NCBI RefSeq assembly: GCF_014652435.1
Contig: NZ_BMYU01000002.1
Coordinates: forward strand, 186,001-250,000
From: Cognatundibacterium squillarum
GTDB lineage: Bacteria > Pseudomonadota > Gammaproteobacteria > Burkholderiales > Burkholderiaceae_D
Length of the DNA stretch: 64,000 bases
Reading direction: 5' to 3'
Of this stretch, positions 18,421 to 27,308 are shown in pieces (position 1 is the first letter of the stretch; each line of letters starts with the position of its first letter). A program made the translations under genes and the position numbers. The notes under the pieces were generated by a model that made no database searches, was not told the DNA's origin, and saw nothing but the letters and a program-made list of their open reading frames with translations.

Positions 18421-19119
18421 ATGAGCACGCACTACACCACACCCGCTGTCAGCGTTGACATTGTATTACTAACACTGAAAAACCAGTCGCTGCACGTCGC
18501 CCTGCATCAGCGGCAGCAGGATCCGTTTTCCGGTGCGCTGGCCTTACCCGGCGGCTACATTCATACCGAGGAAGATACGGATCTGGAAGCGACCGCGAAG
18601 CGGGTCTTACAACAAAAAACCGGCCTCACACCCCGCTATCTGGAGCAATTGCGCTGTTTCGCCGGACCGGTGCGTGATCCGCGTGGCTGGTCTGTAGCCA
18701 TTTCCTATGTCGCGCTGATACCGCTGGAAGCACTGGAGCAGTCCGGCAACGGCATCTTTCATTTCTTTGCGGTCGATGCTTTACCGGCGCTCGCATTTGA
18801 CCATGCAGCACAAATTCAGAGCGCAGTACAACGGGTGCGCAATAAATCCAGCTATTCCACCCTGCCCTGCTGGCTGTTACCGGAAGCCTTTACCCTGACC
18901 GAGCTGCAGCGCACTTATGAGCAGATTTTTGGCGAAACGCTGAGCCGCGGCACTTTCCGTTCCCGTCTGGGAATCAAAGTCAGTGATGTCGCGCCGGGTG
19001 AAGCCGCAGATGATGCACAGTTACTGATCGCTACTGATGCGATGAAAGGCGGCGCACAACGGCCAGCGCGTCTGTTTAAAGTCAATCAGCTGGGCTTATT
19101 CCGGCGTGCTTGGTGGTAA
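18421..19119 (+). CDS. nrtR: NrtR-type Nudix-related transcriptional regulator of NAD metabolism
   Basis: A 232-residue protein with an N-terminal Nudix-fold domain (about 8-145) and a C-terminal winged helix-turn-helix (about 150-230, around FTLTELQRTYEQIFGETLSRGTFRSRL). The Nudix box (from about G44 to L69) is degenerate: the REUXEE catalytic glutamates are replaced, with KRVLQQKTGL at the end. It therefore probably senses ADP-ribose-type metabolites rather than hydrolysing them, as described for NrtR. It is divergent from the PRPP synthetase/nadV operon, the standard arrangement. The start ATG at 18421 lies 112 bases from the divergent gene, with palindromic operators between. Confidence 0.93.
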   Translation: MSTHYTTPAVSVDIVLLTLKNQSLHVALHQRQQDPFSGALALPGGYIHTEEDTDLEATAKRVLQQKTGLTPRYLEQLRCFAGPVRDPRGWSVAISYVALIPLEALEQSGNGIFHFFAVDALPALAFDHAAQIQSAVQRVRNKSSYSTLPCWLLPEAFTLTELQRTYEQIFGETLSRGTFRSRLGIKVSDVAPGEAADDAQLLIATDAMKGGAQRPARLFKVNQLGLFRRAWW

Positions 19120-19143
19120 GTCGAATCAGTTCAAACGTCGCAT

Positions 19144-19236
19144 GATTGTGCAGAGTCCGTCATCAGCTCATTCGCTAAGCCCGGACTTTTTGCCGACGAC
19201 AAGGAAACCGCTGTGCAGAACACCGCATTGAGGGCT
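19144..19236 (-). repeat. Dispersed intergenic repeat, copy C (inverted)
   Basis: Read on the reverse strand it contains CAATGCGGTGTTCTGCACAG, then GTCGTCGGCAAAAAGTCCGG, and finishes GGACTCTGCACAATC. It lies between nrtR and the lipoprotein gene. The remaining spacer up to 19504 shows no gene. Confidence 0.8.
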
Positions 19237-19504
19237 GAAAAACGTTTTTTAAGCAGTCCGGCATGCATGATCTGGCAAAACGCACCCGCCGCTCAGTAGT
19301 CCCCTGAGACGCAAGCGTTGTTTTTTACTGCATTTATTCGGTTAAAAAGTAACGCACTGTTGCAATACCACTGCAATAACGTCGTTTTGCCGCATTTCCG
19401 ATAGCAGAAAACAAAGTCATTTAACAGTTCGATACACAGGCAGCTGCGCTACTTCGTTAGTCTGATTTCAGCAATGTTTGTTTAATCAGCCAACGGAGAC
19501 TCAC

Positions 19505-21550
19505 ATGAAGCACAGCAAATTACTGATCGGCACTTCCCTGCTCGCCTTACTCAGCGCCTGCGGCGGCGGTGGCAGCGGCTCGGCCAGCACGGATAACCCG
19601 ACCACGCCGCCTTCTGCCACGACCAATTCCCCGGTGGTCGTGCCGATTGTCGTCAGCGATGCTTCCTCCGAAGACTGGGCGGCGATTAATGTCAAGATTC
19701 TGTCGCTGACGCTGACTGACTCCACCGGCAAAACAACAGCCAACCTGCTGACCACGCCTTGGAGCGGCAATCTGGTTCAGCTGGACAATATCGCCAGCAG
19801 TCTGAATGCCGCGAATCTGACATCCGGCACCACCTACACCAGCGCCAGCATCGTGATCAGCGCCAATCCGGGTGATGTCGGTCTGGTCGTTGCCAGCGAT
19901 CCCGAAACCGGTTTCCCTGAAAAACCGAATACCACGATTGATCCGTCCCGTATCGTGATTCAGAATGCGACCGGTACGACCGGTAACTTAACGGTCACAG
20001 CCAACCTGAAGCTGGAAAAACCATTCACAGCACCACAGGCAACCTCCGCCACCAACCCGACGCCAACCGGCTCCAGCGGCGTGCTGAATCTGGAGTTTGA
20101 TCTCGATCATCCGGCATTTATCGTTGGTCACGTTCCGGCCGGCGGTGGTGCGAATATCTGGTCAGTTAATTTCTCCGGACCGGTGAAACACAAGCCCGTC
20201 GCAGATCTGACCCGTCTGGTGCTGAGCCACAAATATGCCAGCGTCACCAGCGTAGCGCCTTCGCTGAATTCCGTTGTGTTTGAACTGCAGACCCCGACGC
20301 TGACGAATGGCAACTGGGGTCCGGTCGATTCCGGAAAATCAATGACGGCGACACTGGATACGACCAACGGCACGCTGTTCTATGATCTGGATACCCCCGC
20401 CAATAACGCAACGATCAAAGACTTCAGCAACGCAGCCATTCTGGCAGCGCTGCAGCAGTCAGGTGAATACGTCAGGATTGCTACCCGTTACCAGCAAAAC
20501 GGCAGCTTTGTCATCACCCGCATTTATGCATCGAAATCCTTCAGCAAGGTATTCGTCAGCCCTGAAGGCCATGTAACCCATGTCGATGGTCGTAACGGCA
20601 GCAGCTTCCAGATGGATAACGCGGATGGCAGCACCACCAACATCCTGATCGATGCCAGCACCAAATTCTTCTTCCGTAATCCGAATGCGGCTTCGGATGC
20701 GACGCCGATCGGCACCGGTACCTCCTTTATCGCCGCCGGTAATTTGCTGCGTGGTTTTAAAGTGAAGGTCACACCAGCGGATGCCACTGCCAAGCCATTA
20801 CGTGCGAGCACCGTGGATATTGAATCCGCACCGATGAATGGCAGCATCAGCAGCGTGACAGCGACGGGTTTCAATCTCGGTTACCGCTTCAATACGCCGA
20901 ATGACAATTACACCTCCAAACTGAATTACATCGACAGCGCCACCGCCAACGGCAACGATCCGCTGAATCCGGCAACGGCCATTACCGGCTTTAAATTCTG
21001 GAGTTACGGCTATCCGACGCTGGTCACTTATACCAGTGGCAGCACCGATGCGATCAAACAATTTATTGCGGCAACCGGCGGCGCGAACAATGCGGCGATC
21101 AGTTTCGGCACGCCGAACACCACCTACTATGCAGCCGGATCAACCTATGCCGTCTGGGGAGATAAAGCCAATGCGAATGGCTGGTCTGCACCGTTTGCCG
21201 TGCTGATGCCAATCACGATTCCGCGCACCACGGCAGCAGGTACGCTGACAGCAGGCGCCGCCAGCAGCTATACCTTCCCGGTCACCGCGCAGGGTGGCAC
21301 GAAACCGGTAACGATCACGGTCAGTACCGCCAGCGGCAGTGCAACACTGGCTTATCAGGTCGATCGCAGTAATGATAAGGTCACCCTGAGTCCGCAAGAC
21401 CTGACCAGCGCAGCGGGTCTGGCGGCATTGCAAGCTGCCATCAAAACGGGAACACGAGTGGAAGTGTCTGGCATTCCGCAATCCGATGGCAGTCTGAAAG
21501 CCGTCAGCGTCAAGTACTACACCGGTACTCAGCAGGACAGCTCGCGCTAA
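19505..21550 (+). CDS. Large lipoprotein with DUF4382/DUF5666-like regions
   Basis: A 681-residue protein. The ATG at 19505 has GGAG upstream and gives a classic lipoprotein signal ending LLALLSACGGGG (lipobox LSAC). An upstream in-frame ATG at 19478 would spoil it. After a Thr/Ser/Pro linker, residues about 50-215 (DASSEDWAAINVKILSLTLTDSTGK) resemble DUF4382. The remainder contains repeated short beta-rich segments like DUF5666, including 'VEVSGIPQSDGSLKAVSVKYY' at the C-terminus. It is probably an outer-membrane-anchored surface or periplasmic protein of unknown role. It has almost no cysteines beyond the lipobox and is rich in Thr, Ser, Ala and Asn. Domain names are by resemblance only. 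Confidence 0.75.
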   Translation: MKHSKLLIGTSLLALLSACGGGGSGSASTDNPTTPPSATTNSPVVVPIVVSDASSEDWAAINVKILSLTLTDSTGKTTANLLTTPWSGNLVQLDNIASSLNAANLTSGTTYTSASIVISANPGDVGLVVASDPETGFPEKPNTTIDPSRIVIQNATGTTGNLTVTANLKLEKPFTAPQATSATNPTPTGSSGVLNLEFDLDHPAFIVGHVPAGGGANIWSVNFSGPVKHKPVADLTRLVLSHKYASVTSVAPSLNSVVFELQTPTLTNGNWGPVDSGKSMTATLDTTNGTLFYDLDTPANNATIKDFSNAAILAALQQSGEYVRIATRYQQNGSFVITRIYASKSFSKVFVSPEGHVTHVDGRNGSSFQMDNADGSTTNILIDASTKFFFRNPNAASDATPIGTGTSFIAAGNLLRGFKVKVTPADATAKPLRASTVDIESAPMNGSISSVTATGFNLGYRFNTPNDNYTSKLNYIDSATANGNDPLNPATAITGFKFWSYGYPTLVTYTSGSTDAIKQFIAATGGANNAAISFGTPNTTYYAAGSTYAVWGDKANANGWSAPFAVLMPITIPRTTAAGTLTAGAASSYTFPVTAQGGTKPVTITVSTASGSATLAYQVDRSNDKVTLSPQDLTSAAGLAALQAAIKTGTRVEVSGIPQSDGSLKAVSVKYYTGTQQDSSR

Positions 21551-21575
21551 TTTACTGATCCTGAGGATGCAGACC

Positions 21576-21600
21576 AAGGCCGGAGCAATCCGGCCTTTTT
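21576..21600 (+). terminator. Rho-independent terminator of the lipoprotein gene
   Basis: Arms AAGGCCGG and CCGGCCTT surround AGCAAT and are followed by TTT, 25 bases after the stop codon. Confidence 0.85.
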
Positions 21601-21623
21601 CATATCGCCACGGAAGTACACCA

Positions 21624-21712
21624 GATTATGCTGAAGTCGTCATCACACTTTTCCGGAAGACCAGACTTTCTGCCGACGACAAGGCAACAGCTATGCAAAA
21701 CTCCGCATTTGA
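21624..21712 (-). repeat. Dispersed intergenic repeat, copy D (inverted)
   Basis: Read on the reverse strand it has CAAATGCGGAGTTTTGCATAG, GTCGTCGGCAGAAAGTCTGG and GACTTCAGCATAATC. It lies between convergent genes, between two terminators. Confidence 0.75.
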
Positions 21713-21716
21713 CGCA

Positions 21717-21742
21717 AAAAAGGCCGGAAAACCGGCCTTTTT
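21717..21742. terminator. Bidirectional rho-independent terminator
   Basis: AAAAAGGCCGG and CCGGCCTTTTT surround AAAA. It terminates the leftward outer-membrane-like gene and backs up the rightward lipoprotein terminator. Confidence 0.85.
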
Positions 21743-21768
21743 GAGATGTATCGCTATGTCCGTGCTGA

Positions 21769-23247
21769 TTAACGGCTGGCAACGCCGATCGGGACGGTCA
21801 GGGTCACGTCGAAAATATTCGAGTTGAACTCACCTTTCAGCGATTTCACACGGCCAACACCCAGTTTCAGACGGGCTTTGGAATTGAAATCATAACCAGC
21901 GTAAGCCACGCCCTGCACAATCGCGCCGCCTTTCGAGCTGATACCGCCGCCACCTGCTGCGCCGGACAACACCTCTGCTGTGGCAAAGAAGCTGTTCGGA
22001 CGGATATCGGTTTTCACACCCAGACCTGCCAGACCCACCGAGAAACCGCCGGCTTTACCGTCGTAAGCACTGTGTGCCTGTGCGCTGAAATAGGTGTTTG
22101 CTGTGATGTCGCGGTCGATTTTGAAACCAACCAGTTTCACGCCTTCTTCCGTACCGGTATAGCGTTTTGCTTTCGGATAGTAAGCACCGGAGAAACCCCA
22201 TTCCATGCCGCGCACAGTACGCGCTTCGCCGCGTTCGCGGTGAGTATCCAGTTCCACACCGAGTTGCACGGTAGCGAACTTGGCTTTGAACTGACCGTCA
22301 GGGAAGCGCAGCATGCCGCCTTCCAGCGCCACGAATACGTCTTTGGTCAGTGGCGCACTAGCGTACACCGCAACCTTACCCAGGCTACCGCCGCCAACGG
22401 TCAGCTTACCGCCGCCGCCCAGACCCAGCGCCGCGCGCGCACCGACTTTCACGTCACCGAACACCGGTGTTTCTGCACCAACGGTCCCCAGCACTTCTGC
22501 GTAACCATCGGCACCGCCTTTGGCTGCCGCACCGGCTTCAATACCCCAGTACACTTGCTCAGAAATGAAACGGTCGCTGCGGAAGCCTGCGTAACCAATT
22601 TTCCCTGTGTAAGGTACGCCGCCCAGATCGGCAACACCGCTGGCTGGTTTGTACGCACCGGCAGTCACCGCGATACGGTCAAAACCCATACCGCCACGAT
22701 CATCAATGTTCAGCATTTTGCCGATAGAAGAAACCGGGCTGTAACGGAAATTCGTGTCCAGCGACATCACCAGACCGACCTGATTGCTCTTGATAAAGCC
22801 GTTCGGGAAACGCACTTGCGACACGCTGACACCGGCGGTGCCGCCGTCAAATTTGTACAGTAAATCTGCATGCGGACGCACCATCAGGCCGCCGCCCACC
22901 ATGGCAACACCACCGCCACCGCCGCCAACATACACACCCGCCTGCGCCAGCACTTTTGGCATGACTTCATAACGACCAGACAATTCCGCGCCACCGGTAA
23001 AGAAACCGCCACGTTTACCGGTCACCGCACCATATACCGCCGGGCCGAACTGAATGTTCTTGTTAATGTTGATCAGGTAATTACCACCCAGCATACCCAT
23101 GCCTTCATTGCCCGGCAGCGTAATGCGCTCTGCAGTAAAACGGATTTCAGAATCCGCTTTCTGCACATCGGCGTTGGTATTGGTGTCGTCGGCGCAAGCG
23201 TAAGCAGACGCCAGTAAGGCACTGGCCAGAAGAGAAAGTTTTTTCAT
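21769..23247 (-). CDS. Glycine-rich predicted outer-membrane beta-barrel protein
   Basis: A 492-residue protein with a signal peptide (MKKLSLLASALLASAYACA, start at 23247; the longer frame to 23334 is atypical). The mature part alternates hydrophobic and polar residues in short strands ending in aromatic or charged residues, with Gly-rich turns (YVGGGGGGVAMVGGG, ALGLGGGGKLTVGGG). It ends in a short beta segment (FDVTLTVPIGVASR). This pattern suggests an outer-membrane beta-barrel with internal strand repeats, for example the twice-seen 'RFPNGF/RFPDGQF' motif. I do not recognise a named family. It stands alone, convergent with the lipoprotein gene, and ends at a strong terminator. Function unknown. 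Confidence 0.7.
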   Translation of the reverse strand: MKKLSLLASALLASAYACADDTNTNADVQKADSEIRFTAERITLPGNEGMGMLGGNYLININKNIQFGPAVYGAVTGKRGGFFTGGAELSGRYEVMPKVLAQAGVYVGGGGGGVAMVGGGLMVRPHADLLYKFDGGTAGVSVSQVRFPNGFIKSNQVGLVMSLDTNFRYSPVSSIGKMLNIDDRGGMGFDRIAVTAGAYKPASGVADLGGVPYTGKIGYAGFRSDRFISEQVYWGIEAGAAAKGGADGYAEVLGTVGAETPVFGDVKVGARAALGLGGGGKLTVGGGSLGKVAVYASAPLTKDVFVALEGGMLRFPDGQFKAKFATVQLGVELDTHRERGEARTVRGMEWGFSGAYYPKAKRYTGTEEGVKLVGFKIDRDITANTYFSAQAHSAYDGKAGGFSVGLAGLGVKTDIRPNSFFATAEVLSGAAGGGGISSKGGAIVQGVAYAGYDFNSKARLKLGVGRVKSLKGEFNSNIFDVTLTVPIGVASR

Positions 23248-23566
23248 CGTAGTCGCGGGTAAAGCCGCAGAGCGGCGTTGAATCAAGGAAAAGAAATGCT
23301 GTTTGCAGCATGGTTCATGCTGAATTTCCGGCATTGTAACAATACCGCATGCAAGACCGGCAATTTCTTCCGCCGGAACGCGGTTTTTTGTCTCGGGAAT
23401 CTGTCAGGCCCTGCCATCAGTCTCCCGAAAATAATCATTCGACATCAGATTAGACCGGTCGTCTGCAAACTTTTTAAAACCCTGTTATGCTTCACCTGCC
23501 TGAGTGAAATCCGCATATCGCGGTCAGACAAATCTCTCCCCACTGACTTGTTTTGAAAGAAGAGCT

Positions 23567-24205
23567 ATGAGCGATCTGATTCAAAAATTGCAATGGCGTT
23601 ATGCCGCCAAAAAAATGGATCCGTCTAAAGCGGTTCCGCAAGAAAAAGTAGACCGTATTCTGGAAGCCATCCGACTGACCGCGACCTCCAGCGGCCTGCA
23701 GCAATACGAAGTACTGGTTGTGACCAACAAAGAACTGCGCGAAAAAATCAAACCGGTCGCCTGGAATCAGGGTCAGATCACGGATAGTTCCCACTTGCTG
23801 GTTTTTGCAGCATGGGATAACTACACCGAAGAACGCATCAATATGATGTTTGATCTGGTCAACGAAGAACGCGGCTTCCGCAATGAAGGCTGGGAAAACT
23901 ACCGCAATATGTTGCTGAACACTTACCCGAAACGTGATGCTGAAACCAATTATCAGCACGCTGCCCGTCAGGCATACATCGGCCTCGGTACCGCGCTGAT
24001 TGCAGCGGCTGAAGAGCAGGTTGATTCCACGCCGATGGAAGGTTTCGATCCGGATGCAGTGGACCAGATTCTGGGCCTGCGTGAAAAAGGCTTGCGCAGC
24101 GTTATTCTGTTGCCACTGGGCTACCGTGAAGCAGAAAACGACTGGCTGGTGAACCTGAAAAAAGTCCGCCGCAGCAAAGAAAACTTCATTACAGAAATCA
24201 AGTAA
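23567..24205 (+). CDS. NAD(P)H-dependent nitroreductase-family oxidoreductase
   Basis: A 212-residue flavoprotein of the nitroreductase fold. The N-terminal LQWRYAAKKMDPSKAVPQEKVDRILEAIRLTATSSGLQQYEVLVV segment (FMN phosphate contacts through the RYAxKxxD pattern), LLVFAAW and the central IGLGTALIAAAEEQVDSTPMEGFDP, typical of NfsB-like enzymes, support this. It probably reduces nitro compounds or quinones in the cytoplasm. The ATG at 23567 gives the family-like N-terminus and has AAGAAGAG upstream. The gene is alone, followed by two strong hairpins. Confidence 0.9.
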   Translation: MSDLIQKLQWRYAAKKMDPSKAVPQEKVDRILEAIRLTATSSGLQQYEVLVVTNKELREKIKPVAWNQGQITDSSHLLVFAAWDNYTEERINMMFDLVNEERGFRNEGWENYRNMLLNTYPKRDAETNYQHAARQAYIGLGTALIAAAEEQVDSTPMEGFDPDAVDQILGLREKGLRSVILLPLGYREAENDWLVNLKKVRRSKENFITEIK

Positions 24206-24218
24206 TCCCCGATTTCGG

Positions 24219-24279
24219 ACGGTGATCGCATCATGCAATCACCGTTGACAGCGCCGGACTCCCCATCCAGCCGGCGCTG
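24219..24279 (+). terminator. Two hairpins after the nitroreductase gene
   Basis: The first hairpin has arms ACGGTGAT and ATCACCGT (24219-24245), with extra pairing inside. The second has arms CAGCGCCGG and CCGGCGCTG (24249-24279). Neither is followed by a T tract, so they may stabilise the 3' end rather than terminate on their own. Confidence 0.4.
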
Positions 24280-24399
24280 ACACCCTTCACCAGCGCATTT
24301 TGCGCCCGCGCAACAGGCTTCCGCCAGACTGACCGGTGGGTATCAGCCCATACTTTCACGTGTTATATTTCTGCACACAGAAAATTTCCGTGAGACATC

Positions 24400-25473
24400 A
24401 TGAGCGGACCAACCACAGCTTTATTCCTTTCGTCTGATCCTCTCAGTATTTTGCTGAGTGCGGCACTGATACGCGCACAAGCCGCCATCGTGAATGCGCA
24501 TCTGACAGCAGAACAGTTAGCGGACAAAAACGAAGAGACCCTGCAGAACAGAATTAGCACGTTCAGCGATGAATCAACTTCTTACGAGCATCAGTTACAG
24601 CAAGCCTTACTTCAGGCGGAAAATAACTACGCTGAACTGATCGCACTGGCAAACCAGATAGGTTGTGAAGCACAAATCGGTTGCGCACGCCCAGTACGCC
24701 CCGAAACCGAAGATGCAGAGGCGCTGACCACTTATGTACAGGCACTGCAGGCACTGAATCAGCAATGTAAGCCTGTGCTGCTGGCAGAAGCGGCAAGGCG
24801 GGCCGAACAACTGCATGAAGGAACAGAAACTACGCTGGCCAGCACTGCACAGCAGCAAATCCCGCGCCGCATCGCTGAGCGCTTATTGCAGCGTATCGCA
24901 CATCTGGGCGATATTCCTGAACCTTTACAGCAACTGGCGCAGCAACTGAGTCTGGCATTGCCGGGGCCGCATGCGGACATGCTGGCAACAGAATTGCGCC
25001 TGCAGGTACAGCAATTGCTGGATGCAGAATTGCAGCGTCAGGTGCAGGAAGCGCAGGCCATCATCATCGAACAGAGTCTGAAAGATCTTGGCTATCAGGT
25101 CGAAGAAATCCGCGAAACTCTTTTTGTAGAAGGCGGTGTGGTGCATTTCCGTCGCAGTGACTGGGGTGCTTACATGGTGCGCCTGCGCATAGACCCTAAA
25201 CAGAAAACGGCGAATTTCAATGTCATCCGGGCCGTTGCCGAAGGCGAGAATGAACGTAGTGTGATGGATCACATTGCTGAAGACCGCTGGTGCAGCGAGT
25301 TCCCTGCTTTACTGAAAGCACTGGAAGCACGCGGATTATCACTGCAAGTCACGCGCCGGCTGGAAGCCGGTGAATTGCCGGTACAGCTGGTACTGGCATC
25401 GAAGCTGCCGCAGTTCCTTGAAGAAGAACAGCGTGTACAACAGCAACAACTCCGACAACGACCATTGCAATGA
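24400..25473 (+). CDS. Uncharacterised helical protein, first gene of the AAA+/radical SAM/kinase operon
   Basis: A 357-residue protein that I do not recognise. Residues about 20-230 are mostly helical, Gln/Glu/Ala/Leu-rich and likely to form coiled coils (YEHQLQQALLQAENNYAELIALANQ, QLAQQLSLALPGPHADMLATELRLQVQQLLDAELQRQVQEAQ). Residues about 230-330 look like a compact alpha/beta domain (LKDLGYQVEEIRETLFVEGGVVHFRRSDWGAYMVRLRIDP and following), and the tail is Gln-rich. No signal peptide or membrane helix is seen. The stop overlaps the ATG of the AAA+ gene (ATGA), so the two are translationally coupled and probably act in one complex. A role as adaptor or substrate receptor for the ATPase is inference. 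Confidence 0.75.
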   Translation: MSGPTTALFLSSDPLSILLSAALIRAQAAIVNAHLTAEQLADKNEETLQNRISTFSDESTSYEHQLQQALLQAENNYAELIALANQIGCEAQIGCARPVRPETEDAEALTTYVQALQALNQQCKPVLLAEAARRAEQLHEGTETTLASTAQQQIPRRIAERLLQRIAHLGDIPEPLQQLAQQLSLALPGPHADMLATELRLQVQQLLDAELQRQVQEAQAIIIEQSLKDLGYQVEEIRETLFVEGGVVHFRRSDWGAYMVRLRIDPKQKTANFNVIRAVAEGENERSVMDHIAEDRWCSEFPALLKALEARGLSLQVTRRLEAGELPVQLVLASKLPQFLEEEQRVQQQQLRQRPLQ

Positions 25474-27308
25474 CCATTTCCTCGCCGCGCTGGTTGCAGG
25501 ACTTACAACGCCTGCTGCCGATACGTTCTCAGTTTGTGCTGTCCGGTAATATTCGCGACAGCTTTATTTCACCGGTAGCTGCCGGAAATGCGCTGGTGCC
25601 ACTGACTCGCTGTCTGTGGGAATCGGTGCGCCAGCAGGGATTTCAGTTTTTACTGATTTTTGACCCTGCCGATGGCTTACGCGTCTATCCTGACGAGCCT
25701 GCCGCACGCGATCTGGCGACACGTCTGTTTGATTTAAAACTGTGCGACGGACTGCAAATGATCAGTCTGGAAAGCCTGAGCAAGCTGATGCGCAAGCTCA
25801 GCCAGGAACGTGAAGCCCGCTGCGCGCTGATCGTTGATTTCGCCTCACGTCTGGCACGCCACCATGAACAACTGACCGAAGCAGAACACCGCTTTTTTGT
25901 GGCGGCAGAAAAAATTTCGCTGCAGGCCAGTCCGCTGGTACCGCAAAACACGGTTGGCAAACCTGTGTACAACCCGGTGATCTGGCTACTGAACCGCGCG
26001 CAGGATTTACCGTCATGGTTCACGCTCGACAGCGAACGCGTGGCTTCGCTGGTAATCGCCAGACCTGATTTCGAGACCCGTCGCGCCGCCGCAGGTTTGC
26101 TGGCGCCTTTGTTCAACGGTTTCTCCAGCGCAACACCGGCTGCCCGCGAGCAGTTTTTACGCGGTTTCACCGAGGGAACCGAAGGCATGAGCCTGACGGC
26201 CCTGTCCGACATTACAGAACTGGCAGACCGGCAACAACTCGATATGTATGCGATTGACGATGCTGTTCGTTGCTACAAAGTCGGAGCACTGGATAATCCG
26301 TGGCGCAAAGACTATCTGCGCGACAAAATCCGGCAAGCGCAAGGCTTTATCGAAGAACGCGTCAAAGGCCAGAAACCTGCCGTTGTCAAAACACTGGATA
26401 TTCTGAAACGTTCTGCGATGGGACTGACCGGCGCCCATGCACGTTCCGGTGCAAACCGTCCGCGCGGTGTTTTGTTTTTTGCCGGGCCTACCGGTGTCGG
26501 TAAAACCGAGCTGGCTAAAACCCTGACGCAGCTGGTGTTTGGTGACGAACGTGCCTATCTGCGTTTTGACATGAGTGAATTCGCCGAAGAACACACCAGT
26601 GCACGCCTGCTCGGTGCACCACCGGGCTATGTTGGTTTTGATGCCGGTGGTGAACTGACTAATGCAGTACGCCAGAAGCCTTTTTCTGTGGTGTTGTTTG
26701 ACGAGATTGAAAAAGCACACCCGCGTATTCTCGATAAATTTCTGCAAATTCTGGAAGATGGCCGTCTGACCGATGGCCGCGGCGATACTGCATATTTTTC
26801 AGAAGCCATTCTGGTATTTACTTCCAACCTCGGTATATTTACCGAAGATCAGTACGGCCATCGTCAGCAAAATGTGCAACCCGGTGATCCGTATGAAATG
26901 GTGGAATCCAAAGTCCGCAATGCGATCAGCGACTATTTCAAATTCCGCCTGTCCCGTCCGGAACTGCTGAACCGCATCGGCGACAACATCGTAGTGTTTA
27001 ACTTTATTCAGGCCGAAGTCGCCACCCAGATTTTTGATGGCATGCTGCGGAATGTCGCCCGCAGGTTACATGAAGAATTGCGTCTGCAATTATCGATGCC
27101 GCAGGCAGTACGCGATGAACTTTTGTTGCGCTGCACCCGTGACCTGAGCAACGGTGGTCGCGGTATCGGTAATGCTCTGGAATCTTGTCTGATTAATCCA
27201 TTGTCGCGCGCCTTGTTTGAAACCGATCTGGAAGGCAAACAAAAGCTGATCATTACCGGCATTCAGGAACAGGATAAAGTGATTTCCCTGAGCGTGCAGG
27301 CAACATGA
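25470..27308 (+). CDS. ClpB/ClpA-like AAA+ ATPase with a degenerate first domain
   Basis: A 612-residue protein. Residues about 320-610 form a complete Clp-type AAA+ module: Walker A GPTGVGKT (339-346), substrate pore loop GYVG (387-390), Walker B VVLFDEIEKAH (D411/E412), sensor-1 FTSN (N453), and a D2-small/ClpB_D2-like C-terminus with the 'SNGGRGIGNALESC' sensor-2 arginine segment. The N-terminal half (about 15-215) resembles an AAA fold with a Walker-B-like LIVDFASRL but no Walker A. The pore loop suggests threading or remodelling of protein substrates. I do not see the IGF/L loop needed for ClpP. It overlaps both neighbours by four bases. Confidence 0.88.
   Translation: MTISSPRWLQDLQRLLPIRSQFVLSGNIRDSFISPVAAGNALVPLTRCLWESVRQQGFQFLLIFDPADGLRVYPDEPAARDLATRLFDLKLCDGLQMISLESLSKLMRKLSQEREARCALIVDFASRLARHHEQLTEAEHRFFVAAEKISLQASPLVPQNTVGKPVYNPVIWLLNRAQDLPSWFTLDSERVASLVIARPDFETRRAAAGLLAPLFNGFSSATPAAREQFLRGFTEGTEGMSLTALSDITELADRQQLDMYAIDDAVRCYKVGALDNPWRKDYLRDKIRQAQGFIEERVKGQKPAVVKTLDILKRSAMGLTGAHARSGANRPRGVLFFAGPTGVGKTELAKTLTQLVFGDERAYLRFDMSEFAEEHTSARLLGAPPGYVGFDAGGELTNAVRQKPFSVVLFDEIEKAHPRILDKFLQILEDGRLTDGRGDTAYFSEAILVFTSNLGIFTEDQYGHRQQNVQPGDPYEMVESKVRNAISDYFKFRLSRPELLNRIGDNIVVFNFIQAEVATQIFDGMLRNVARRLHEELRLQLSMPQAVRDELLLRCTRDLSNGGRGIGNALESCLINPLSRALFETDLEGKQKLIITGIQEQDKVISLSVQAT

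Noticed and set aside
22072-22863. 263-codon frame antisense to the glycine-rich barrel gene
   Set aside because: Thr/His/Arg-rich composition, no family resemblance and a well-supported gene with signal peptide on the other strand.
23492-24238. 248-codon frame antisense to the nitroreductase gene
   Set aside because: The sense frame has clear nitroreductase motifs; the antisense text is His/Phe-rich and unsupported.
25685-26747. Antisense frames of 175 and 196 codons within the AAA+ gene
   Set aside because: They overlap a confidently coding frame with Walker motifs and have no start signals.
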